From JBHHYS01 sp046757645 (GTDB lineage Bacteria > Acidobacteriota > Terriglobia > Acidiferrales > 2-02-FULL-67-57): a stretch of DNA of 12,536 nucleotides. Under the pieces are notes generated by a model. That model was given only the letters and a program-made list of their open reading frames with translations. It had not been told where the DNA came from and searched no databases. A program made the translations under genes and the position numbers. Shown one piece after another: positions 6,864 through 12,536 of this stretch. The stretch lies in assembly GCA_046757645.1 (NCBI GenBank), contig JBHHYS010000067.1:1-12536 (forward strand), given 5' to 3'. Each line of letters starts with the position of its first letter. The stretch's first letter is position 1.

Positions 6864-7376
6864 CTAGCGCATGGCTGAAAAGATGTCTACCGTGCGCCAC
6901 TCGCCACGGATGATGGCGTCCCGGATCTGGGCAGGTTTCTTGCCTTGCTTCGTCATCTGAGCTGCAAGGAGGACCTCCTTGATGCAGAGCAGTCACCCGG
7001 CCGCGTGGTCTGAGGCGTAGCAGTCGAGCAGACTGCGGTGGCCGGCCCGGTCGCAGTAGCAGTAGCAAGGCTGCTGGGCAATTACCCCGGGAATCTGGTG
7101 GGCGATTTGATAGGCGCGGGCCACGATCGGGCGATTGCGAAAATAGCTGGCCGGCAACAACCGGGGGAACGGCTTTGCCGCTTCCGCGCTTTTGAAGTAG
7201 GGGGGCACCCGTCGAGTGGGGCGCGGTGGGGTGGTGGCTGGCGCCGGGGCTGGGGGAGAGGACTTCTGTGCCGGGGGCGGCGGCGCAGCGGACTTTGCCT
7301 GCGGCGGGGGTTTGGGGGAGGGGGTACCCGAACCCGAACAAGCGGCCGACAACAACCCAGCGGCCAGCACAACCAT
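6864..7376 (-). CDS. PCYC-motif lipoprotein, probable selenoprotein (in-frame UGA read as Sec)
   Basis: With the TGA at 6993-6995 read through, the frame from ATG 7376 to TAG 6864 codes 170 residues. A hydrophobic stretch with lipobox LLSAAC (C13) leads to a Pro/Ala/Ser linker (14-58) and a C-terminal domain with PCYCYC (C104, C106, C108), GHRSLLDCY (H113, C119) and HAAG-U-LLC (U128, C131). The tail reads MTKQGKKPAQIRDAIIRGEW. The PCYCGC/PCYCHC lipoprotein family has H-A/G-A-x-C-x2-C-x2-E at this place and the same tail, so the TGA stands for the first Cys. A SECIS-like hairpin follows (6962-6987). Stopping at the TGA would remove 42 conserved residues. The best ribosome site (AGGAGG) serves an ATG at 7403 in the same frame, but a second TGA (7386-7388) lies between, so the start is uncertain. 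It lies in the htrA-galT operon and should sit in the cell envelope; the Cys/Sec cluster suggests metal binding or thiol redox. A decayed gene is the alternative. Confidence 0.75.
6962..6987 (-). promoter_or_regulatory. SECIS-like hairpin just after the in-frame UGA
   Basis: Read on the minus strand, the hairpin has an outer stem CTGC/GCAG (6984-6987 with 6962-6965), a 3-base bulge AUC on the 5' side, a perfect upper stem AAGGAG/CTCCTT and a tight loop GUC. It begins 6 bases after the UGA. Bacterial SECIS elements lie in the coding region right after the UGA and present a loop G-U to SelB. In E. coli fdhF the G-U is at 23-24 counting U of UGA as 1, with a bulged U at 17. Here the matching G-U is at 22-23 and the bulge at 13-15. 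The structure was drawn by eye, not folded by program. Confidence 0.65.
6993..6995 (-). other. In-frame UGA, predicted selenocysteine codon
   Basis: This TGA replaces the first Cys of the H-A-A-x-C-x2-C motif of the PCYC lipoprotein family, giving Sec-x2-Cys, a common redox arrangement in selenoproteins. The downstream frame is open for 42 codons and conserved in character. Other genes here end in TGA (galT, the transglycosylase, cusA), so the organism does not use UGA as a general sense codon. Confidence 0.7.
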
Positions 7377-7385
7377 TCCGGCGAT

Positions 7386-7403
7386 TCACACGCTGTTTCT
7401 CAT
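7386..7403 (-). other. Five-codon leader ORF or disrupted signal-peptide start of the PCYC lipoprotein
   Basis: ATG at 7401-7403 has the best ribosome site of this gene: AGGAGG 5 bases upstream, formed by the htrA stop codon TAG. The frame reads MRNSV and then TGA (7386-7388), and continues in frame into the ATG at 7376. With a sense codon in place of the TGA, the protein would start MRNSV-x-IAGMVVLAAG, a much better lipoprotein signal than the one starting at 7376, which has no basic residue. It may be a CGA-to-TGA change, a leader peptide with re-initiation 9 bases later, or a sign of decay. Confidence 0.5.
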
Positions 7404-7412
7404 TCGAGCCTC

Positions 7413-8504
7413 CTAGAATTGCATCGGCATCTTCCGCAGGGTGATGGCAATTTCCACTTTTTGTCCCTGGCGATAAATGCTCAGGCGGAGCACCTGCCCC
7501 GGGTGGGATTGCAGCAAGACTTGTGCGATCTGGGAGGGGGCCACCACCGCCCGCCCGTTGACGGCGGTGATGATGTCCCCGCCCAGCACATAGGGTTTCT
7601 CGCTGACCACCACAATCCGCTCGCCGGCGCGCAGGCCGGCATAGGCTGCCGGGCTGCCCGGCAGGACTTCTTCCACCAGGAAGCCGCGCGTCAGCGGTAG
7701 GCCGAAGAGTTTCGCGATGCTGGGGGTGATTTCACTGCCGCTGAAACCCAGCCGCGGGCGGTACGGGTGTCCCATCTCGATCAGGTCCGGGATGATGCGG
7801 CGGGCAAAGTAAATCGGGATGGCAAAACCGACATTCTGCGCCCCTTCCACCACGGCGGTGTTGATGCCCACCACCTCGCCCGCCGAGTTCAGCAACGGGC
7901 CGCCGCTGTTGCCCGGGTTGATGGCCGCATCGGTCTGGATCAGAGCGTCCTGCAGCTCAACGGCGGTGTCGCCGGCGCTGCGCTCCAGGGCGCTCACCAC
8001 GCCGACGGTGAGCGTGTTGTGCAGGCCGATGGGGTTGCCGATGGCCATTACTTTCTGCCCGACTTGGAGGGTGTTCGAGGCGGCCAGGGGTAAGGGAAAC
8101 AGTTCGTCTTCGGAGGCCTCCACCTGCAACAGGGCGATGTCGAGCCGGGGCGCGGTTCCCACCATGCGTGCCGGGAGACGCCGGCCACTGCTCAGAACCA
8201 CATCAATCTGGTTCTTGTCCTCGATCACATGGTAGGCGGTGAGGATGCGGCCTTCTCGGTCGAGAACGAACCCGGTTCCGGTGCTGGTCGCCATGGTCTC
8301 CTTTGAGAATTGTGAATCCAGGGCCACCCGGGCCTTGATGTGCACCACCCCCTGGCGGGCGAGGCGGAAGACTTCGATGGTGTTGCGCTCGTCTTCGGTC
8401 AACCCAGCCGCCTGGGGGGTGGCCGCTTGGGGGGCCAAGCAGACAGACAGGAGCAGAACCGGCAGGCCCACCAGGATGAGACACCCGCGAAAGAGAACTT
8501 TCAT
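7413..8504 (-). CDS. HtrA/Deg-family serine protease with one PDZ domain
   Basis: A 363-residue periplasmic protease from ATG 8504; a GTG one codon earlier is also possible, both after AAGGAG. A signal peptide (about 1-29) is followed by a trypsin-like domain with the complete triad: H92 in TAYHVIE, D122 in RLDIALL and S200 in NPGNSGGPLL. A PDZ domain at about 248-355 contains GFLVEEVLPGSPAAYAGL and the GGDIITAVNG loop. The family degrades or refolds damaged envelope proteins. Length and the single PDZ domain fit DegS-like or short Deg proteins, so I give no specific symbol. The LA-loop region is short (DSQFSKETMATSTG). It begins 16 bases after the cusA stop and its own stop codon forms part of the ribosome site of the next gene, so it is in the operon. 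Quality control during copper stress is a plausible role. Confidence 0.92.
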   Translation of the reverse strand: MKVLFRGCLILVGLPVLLLSVCLAPQAATPQAAGLTEDERNTIEVFRLARQGVVHIKARVALDSQFSKETMATSTGTGFVLDREGRILTAYHVIEDKNQIDVVLSSGRRLPARMVGTAPRLDIALLQVEASEDELFPLPLAASNTLQVGQKVMAIGNPIGLHNTLTVGVVSALERSAGDTAVELQDALIQTDAAINPGNSGGPLLNSAGEVVGINTAVVEGAQNVGFAIPIYFARRIIPDLIEMGHPYRPRLGFSGSEITPSIAKLFGLPLTRGFLVEEVLPGSPAAYAGLRAGERIVVVSEKPYVLGGDIITAVNGRAVVAPSQIAQVLLQSHPGQVLRLSIYRQGQKVEIAITLRKMPMQF

Positions 8505-8520
8505 CACCCACTCTCCTTCC

Positions 8521-11500
8521 TCAACTCTTGGCTTCCTCCTGGGCCGGATGGGCCGCGTGGCGTAGTTGCCAGCCCCGCCACATTTCGTAAATCACCGGGA
8601 TGACGATGAGGGTGAGGAGGGTCGAGGTCAGCATGCCGCCCACCATCGGGGCGGCGATGCGCTTCATCACGTCGGCGCCGGTGCCGTGGCTCCACATGAT
8701 GGGCAGCAACCCCGCTATGATCGCGGTCGCCGTCATCACAATCGGCCGAAGCCGCATTACCGCCCCCTCGATGATGGAGTTGTAGAGATCCTCTGGGGCG
8801 TTCATCCGCCCTTGGCGTAGGCGGCGGTAGTAGGCTTGGTCCAGGTAGACAATCATCACCACCCCGATTTCCGCCGACACGCCCGCCAGGGCAATGAATC
8901 CCACCCAGACCGCCACACTCAGGTTGTAGCTCTGCAGGTAGAGCAACCAGATTCCGCCCACCAGGGCAAACGGCACCGAGAGCAGCACAATCAAGCTTTT
9001 GGCCATGGAGTTGAAGTTGCTGTAGAGCAGGACCACGATGATCAGCAAAGTCAGGGGCACCACGTAGGTCAGCCGCTCCTTGGCCCGCTGCATATACTCG
9101 TACTGGCCGCTCCAGAGCAGGTGGTAGCCGGTCGGCAGCGACACCTTCTCGTCCACCACCCGCATGGCTTCCTCGACATAGCCGCCTAGGTCGCGCCCGG
9201 CCACGTCCACATAGACGTAGCCCACCAGCTCGGCGTCCTCGCTCTTGATGACCGGCGGCCCCATGGTCATTTGCAGCCGCGCCAGTTGGGTGAGGGGAAC
9301 CAAGGCGCCGGTGGGCGTGGCCACCAGCACCCGCTCCAGCTTCTGCGGCTCGTCGCGCAGCTCCCGGGCGTAGCGGACATTGACCGGAAAGCGCTCTCGG
9401 CCTTCCACGGTTTGGGTGATGTTCTTGCCGCCGATGGCGGTCTCGATCACATCTTCGACGTCGCCCACCGTCAGTCCATAGCGGGCCACCTCCCGGCGGT
9501 CGATGTCGAAGTCGTAGAAGAAGCCGCTCACCACCCGCTCCGCGTAGATGTTGCGGGTTCCGGGAATGTCTTTCATCGCCCGCTCCATCTCCTCCCCGAT
9601 TTTCTCGATCACCTTGAGGTCCGGGCCCAGAATCTTGATGCCGATGGGGGTGCGGATGCCGGTGGTGAGCATGTCAATCCGGCCTTTGATGGGCATGGTC
9701 CAGGAGTTGGAGGTGCCGGGAAGCTTCAGGGCCGCATCCATCTCGTTGATCAATTTCTCTGGCGTCATTCCCGGGCGCCACTCGCTCTCCGGCTTCAGGA
9801 CGATGGTGTTCTCCATCATCTCCAGGGGAGCGGGATCGGTGGGCGTGCGCGACCGCCCCGCCTTGCCGAAGACCGACTCCACCTCCGGAAACTGCTTGAT
9901 GATCTTGTCCTGAAGCTGGAGCAGGCGCTGGGCTTCGGTAATCGACATCCCCGGCAGGCCGGTGGGCATATAGAGTAGAGAGCCTTCGTAGAGCGGCGGC
10001 ATAAATTCCGAGCCCAGCCGGGTGAAGGCGGGCACCGTGACCACCACCGCAATCAACGCCAACAACAGCACCGTCTTGGGGAACCGCAGGGCCAGGTGCA
10101 CGAAGGGCCGATAAATCCAGATCAAGAAGCGGTTGAGCGGATTCTTGTGCTCGGGGGCAATCTTGCCGCGGATCAGCAGCAGCATCAGCACCGGCACCAG
10201 GGTCACCGAAAGCAGCGCGGCAAAGAACATGGCAAAGGTTTTGGTGAAAGCCAGGGGCTTGAACAGGCGGCCCTCCTGCGCCTCCAGGGTAAAGACGGGT
10301 ATGAAGGAGACGGTGATGATGAGCAAGGCGAAGAAGAGCGGCTTGCCCACCTCCTTGGCGGCCTCGATGAGGACGACGCTGCGACTCTCCTTCTTTCCCT
10401 CATGCTCCCATTTCTCCAGGTGCTTGTGGGCGTTCTCGATCATCACAATGGCGGCGTCCACCATGGCCCCGATGGCGATGGCAATGCCGCCCAGCGACAT
10501 GATGTTGGAGTTGAGCCCGATGTAGTACATCGACACCAGCGACATCAGGATGGCGATGGGCAAGGTGAGGATGGCCACCAGGGCGCTGCGGAAGTGGAAG
10601 AGGAAGATCAGGCTGACCAAACTGACAATGATCATTTCTTCCAGCAACTTTTCCTTCAGCGTGTCGATGGAGCGCAGAATCAGCTCAGAGCGGTCGTACA
10701 CCGGCACCAGCTCCACCCCCTCGGGGAGGGCTTCTTTGATCTGCTCAATCTTCTCCTTGACCCGCTCAATCACCGCCAGGGCGTTCTCGCCGAAACGCAC
10801 TACCACGATGCCCCCCACCACTTCGCCCTCGCCGTTCAGTTCGGCCACCCCGCGGCGAATGTCGGGACCCAGGTGGACGTTGGCGATGTCCCGAATGTAG
10901 ATGGGGGTGCCCTGCTCGTTCGTCCCCACCGGGATCACTTCGATGTCAGAGACATTCTTGATGTAGCCCAGTCCGCGCACCATATACTCGCGCCCCGTGA
11001 ACTCCACCACCCGCCCCCCCACGTCGTTGTTGCTGCGGCGGATGGCGTCGATCACCTTGTTGACCGGCAGGTTGTACGCCAGCAGGCTGTTGGGATTCAG
11101 GTCTACCTGGTACTGCTTGACGAAACCCCCCACGCTGGCGACTTCCGAGACCCCCGGCACCGCCGCCAGCCAGTAGCGCACGTACCAATCCTGGAATGTC
11201 CGCAGTTGCGCCAGGTCGTGCCGCCCGGTCTTATCTACCAGGGCGTATTCGAAGGCCCAGCCCACCCCGGTGGCGTCCGGCCCCAGAATCGGCGTGACCC
11301 CCTCGGGGAGGCTGCCGGTCACCCCTTGCATATATTCCAGCACGCGGGAGCGAGCCCAGTAGATGTCGGTGCCGTCCTCGAAGATGATGTAGACGAAAGA
11401 GAGCCCAAAGAAGGAGTAGCCACGCACCACCTTGACCTTGGGGGCCGAGAGCAGCGCGATGACGATCGGGTAGGTCACCTGGTCTTCTATCAAGTCGGGG

Positions 11501-11670
11501 CTGCGACCCTTCCACTCCGCAAAGACGATCACCTGCACGTCGGAGAGGTCGGGAATGGCATCCAGGGGGGTGTTATAGGCAGCCCAAAGCCCCCAGGCGA
11601 TGGCAAAGAAGATGCCCAGGAAGATGTAGAACTTGTTTTTTGCGCTCCACTCGATGAGGTTTTCAATCAT
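8521..11670 (-). CDS. cusA: CusA-type Cu(I)/Ag(I) RND efflux pump
   Basis: A full-length 1049-residue HME-RND transporter with the usual two sets of transmembrane helices around two large periplasmic loops. The three Met ligands of E. coli CusA (M573, M623, M672) are all present with one constant offset: M568 (LLYMPTGLPG), M618 (PLEMMENT) and M667 (RIDMLTTG). This supports monovalent copper/silver, rather than the Zn/Co/Cd of CzcA, as substrate. The proton-relay Asp is D405 (GAMVDAAIVMIEN) and the Glu is E934 (GVSAEIGVVM). The Lys expected in RPKxMT is Ile here (RLRPIVMT, I977). The pump moves metal from periplasm or cytoplasm out through CusB and an outer-membrane channel. Its ATG overlaps the stop of the NosL-like gene (ATGA), so translation is coupled. 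The assignment is firm; the loss of the Lys is odd. Confidence 0.93.
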   Translation of the reverse strand: MIENLIEWSAKNKFYIFLGIFFAIAWGLWAAYNTPLDAIPDLSDVQVIVFAEWKGRSPDLIEDQVTYPIVIALLSAPKVKVVRGYSFFGLSFVYIIFEDGTDIYWARSRVLEYMQGVTGSLPEGVTPILGPDATGVGWAFEYALVDKTGRHDLAQLRTFQDWYVRYWLAAVPGVSEVASVGGFVKQYQVDLNPNSLLAYNLPVNKVIDAIRRSNNDVGGRVVEFTGREYMVRGLGYIKNVSDIEVIPVGTNEQGTPIYIRDIANVHLGPDIRRGVAELNGEGEVVGGIVVVRFGENALAVIERVKEKIEQIKEALPEGVELVPVYDRSELILRSIDTLKEKLLEEMIIVSLVSLIFLFHFRSALVAILTLPIAILMSLVSMYYIGLNSNIMSLGGIAIAIGAMVDAAIVMIENAHKHLEKWEHEGKKESRSVVLIEAAKEVGKPLFFALLIITVSFIPVFTLEAQEGRLFKPLAFTKTFAMFFAALLSVTLVPVLMLLLIRGKIAPEHKNPLNRFLIWIYRPFVHLALRFPKTVLLLALIAVVVTVPAFTRLGSEFMPPLYEGSLLYMPTGLPGMSITEAQRLLQLQDKIIKQFPEVESVFGKAGRSRTPTDPAPLEMMENTIVLKPESEWRPGMTPEKLINEMDAALKLPGTSNSWTMPIKGRIDMLTTGIRTPIGIKILGPDLKVIEKIGEEMERAMKDIPGTRNIYAERVVSGFFYDFDIDRREVARYGLTVGDVEDVIETAIGGKNITQTVEGRERFPVNVRYARELRDEPQKLERVLVATPTGALVPLTQLARLQMTMGPPVIKSEDAELVGYVYVDVAGRDLGGYVEEAMRVVDEKVSLPTGYHLLWSGQYEYMQRAKERLTYVVPLTLLIIVVLLYSNFNSMAKSLIVLLSVPFALVGGIWLLYLQSYNLSVAVWVGFIALAGVSAEIGVVMIVYLDQAYYRRLRQGRMNAPEDLYNSIIEGAVMRLRPIVMTATAIIAGLLPIMWSHGTGADVMKRIAAPMVGGMLTSTLLTLIVIPVIYEMWRGWQLRHAAHPAQEEAKS

Positions 11671-12191
11671 GGCGTCCCGCTCCGTTCGGTGGAACCCGTG
11701 GGTGGGGGCTGTTCTCGCAGCAAATCTTTCAGCCGTTTCAGGGTGCCCCCATTCTCAGCCATAAAAGCGCGGGCCTGCTTCTCATTGGCGAAGGCCAGCA
11801 GGTTGGGCGTGCACGGGTCAGAATGCCTCTCGAGCAGCGTCCCACCACCTGGGCGGGACCGGGGCGGGATACGGCAGACTTCCACCGCACTGCCCTCCAC
11901 GTAGTAGGCCGTCTCCGGCCGCAACGAGCCTGCGGTGAGGAAGTCGCTCACCTCGAGGAAGCGAGCATCCTTGCCGGTCTGCTGGCGGAGGGCGAGCACA
12001 CACTGCGGACAGCACAGTTCGATTTGCCGGCTCTCCACCCGCGCCGTGGCATGTGTGTTGGCATGGATGGGACGTTGGCAGACAGGGCACCGGGCGGAGG
12101 GCGGGTGGTACAACCAAGTCACCATGCCCGCCACCAAGAAGAGGAGGCCCAGCCCCCAGCTCGCTGCCAGAATCAGGCTCCGTGTGCGCAT
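11667..12191 (-). CDS. Membrane-anchored Cys-rich NosL/TRASH-like protein, probable copper chaperone
   Basis: I start at ATG 12191 (GAGGGA 8 bases upstream) rather than the TTG six codons earlier. The 174-residue product has one N-terminal membrane anchor (about 6-27) and a periplasmic domain. Metal-type Cys motifs are visible: CPVC (C35, C38), then ELCCPQC (C60, C61, C64), plus C106 and C127. The second half follows the NosL-like pattern: VSDFLTAGSL, AYYVEGSAVEV, then LLAFANEKQARAFMAENGG. NosL-type domains bind Cu(I), and the treble-clef C-x2-C...C-x2-C layout also recalls TRASH metal-sensing domains. It sits between the cusB-like and cusA-like genes, 21 bases after one and overlapping the other by ATGA, so it probably hands copper to the pump in place of CusF. 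The domain assignment is from pattern, not alignment. Confidence 0.7.
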   Translation of the reverse strand: MRTRSLILAASWGLGLLFLVAGMVTWLYHPPSARCPVCQRPIHANTHATARVESRQIELCCPQCVLALRQQTGKDARFLEVSDFLTAGSLRPETAYYVEGSAVEVCRIPPRSRPGGGTLLERHSDPCTPNLLAFANEKQARAFMAENGGTLKRLKDLLREQPPPTGSTERSGTP

Positions 12192-12212
12192 GGTCCGCTT
12201 CCCTCTCAACAG

Positions 12213-12536
12213 CTAGTGTTGGTGCGACATCCCTCCGGTGGCCGTGCTCAGGCGACTTTCGGAATCAATCAAGAAGTTGCCCGAGGTGACGATGGTCTCG
12301 CCCGGTTTGAGGCCTCCCAGGACGATGTACTGGTTTTCCAGCCGCGCTCCCACCCGGATTTCCCGCGGCTCGAAGAAGCCGCCGGGCTTGGCCACGAAGA
12401 CGATCTGGCGCATGCCGGAGTCCAACACCGCCTCGGTGGGCACCAGCGTCTTCACGCCGTAGTCGATCTTGATCTCCACGTCGGCAAACATGTCCGGCTT
12501 GAGCTCAAAGTCTGGGTTGGGAAACTCCAGCCGGAC
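12213..12536 (-). CDS. cusB: CusB-like RND efflux adaptor, C-terminal part (runs off the right edge)
   Basis: The last 107 residues of a membrane fusion protein, open to the window edge. It begins VRLEFPNPDFELKPDMFADV, the standard segment of the CusB/HlyD beta-barrel domain where the adaptor meets the pump. VPTEAVLDSGMRQIVFV and FEPREIRVGARLENQYIVLGG follow, the membrane-proximal domain, and then a GLKPGETIVTSGNFLIDSES stretch. The tail GGMSHQH adds Met and His residues that could bind copper. The adaptor bridges the inner-membrane pump and the outer-membrane channel and, in CusB, delivers Cu(I)/Ag(I). It is followed by the NosL-like gene and cusA, which fixes the identity as the Cus type. 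The N-terminal hairpin and lipoyl domains lie outside the window. Confidence 0.85.
   Translation of the reverse strand, partial: VRLEFPNPDFELKPDMFADVEIKIDYGVKTLVPTEAVLDSGMRQIVFVAKPGGFFEPREIRVGARLENQYIVLGGLKPGETIVTSGNFLIDSESRLSTATGGMSHQH

Noticed and set aside
5951..6913. A 320-residue plus-strand frame
   Set aside because: Shadow of galT, which has the intact HPHSQ active site on the minus strand.
6993..7376. PCYC lipoprotein ending at the TGA as a normal 127-residue protein
   Set aside because: The family needs the C-x2-C and the C-terminal segment that continue in frame after the TGA, and the hairpin after it fits a SECIS. Kept only as the alternative reading.
10096..11904. A 602-residue open frame on the plus strand
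   Set aside because: It is the antisense shadow of cusA and the NosL-like gene. It is His/Asp/Gly-rich low-complexity translation with no domain, while the minus strand codes a fully recognisable pump.
1..12536. General reassignment of UGA as a sense codon
   Set aside because: Several intact genes (galT, the transglycosylase, cusA, the orphan gene) end in TGA at sensible places, so UGA is a normal stop here.
1..12536. CRISPR array, tRNA, rRNA or transposase
   Set aside because: I saw no spaced direct repeats, cloverleaf, rRNA-like stretch or transposase motif. The only tandem repeat is the coding MMSGG array.

Overview
The window is about 12.5 kb of GC-rich bacterial DNA. Almost all of it is coding on the minus strand, with very short gaps or overlaps, so most of it reads as one long operon running from right to left. 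The envelope is Gram-negative: there is a TolC-family protein, a CusBA-type RND pump, an HtrA protease and a lytic transglycosylase. Three family-level resemblances suggest Acidobacteriota or a nearby phylum: the zinc-ribbon Ser/Thr kinase N-terminus, the PCYC-motif lipoprotein family and the TolC style. No rRNA or marker gene confirms this.

Layout in transcription order, right to left. First comes a copper/silver efflux block: the end of a CusB-like adaptor (12213-12536), a membrane-anchored Cys-rich NosL-like protein (11667-12191) and a full-length CusA-like pump (8521-11670). An HtrA/Deg protease (7413-8504) follows, then a PCYC-motif lipoprotein (6864-7376), galT (5816-6847), a lytic transglycosylase (4967-5809) and a Met-rich exported protein (4495-4914). 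Next is a small redox module: a DUF2318/FtrD-like Cys-rich membrane protein (3935-4450), a cytochrome b (2865-3914) and an Ig-like membrane-anchored protein (2354-2851). Then comes a Ser/Thr kinase cut off after its N-lobe (1922-2272). Its truncation point meets the only convincing plus-strand gene, a lower-GC orphan membrane protein (1315-1950). At the left edge are a DEDDh exonuclease with its own promoter (374-1201) and the start of a TolC-family protein (1-301).

The main discovery candidate is the PCYC-motif lipoprotein. Its reading frame is interrupted by a TGA exactly where the first Cys of a conserved C-x2-C is expected. The frame then stays open for 42 more codons that read as the family's normal C-terminus. 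Directly after the TGA is a hairpin with an apical GGUC, one base away from the position of GGUC in the E. coli fdhF SECIS. The simplest reading is a selenoprotein with a Sec-x2-Cys motif. A second in-frame TGA sits near the start of the same gene and complicates its start site.

Taken together, the window looks like an envelope metal-stress and thiol-redox region: copper efflux, Met/Cys-rich periplasmic proteins, protein quality control, and a cytochrome b/DUF2318 electron-transfer pair that could supply or remove electrons at the membrane. The functional link between these parts is inference from gene order only.
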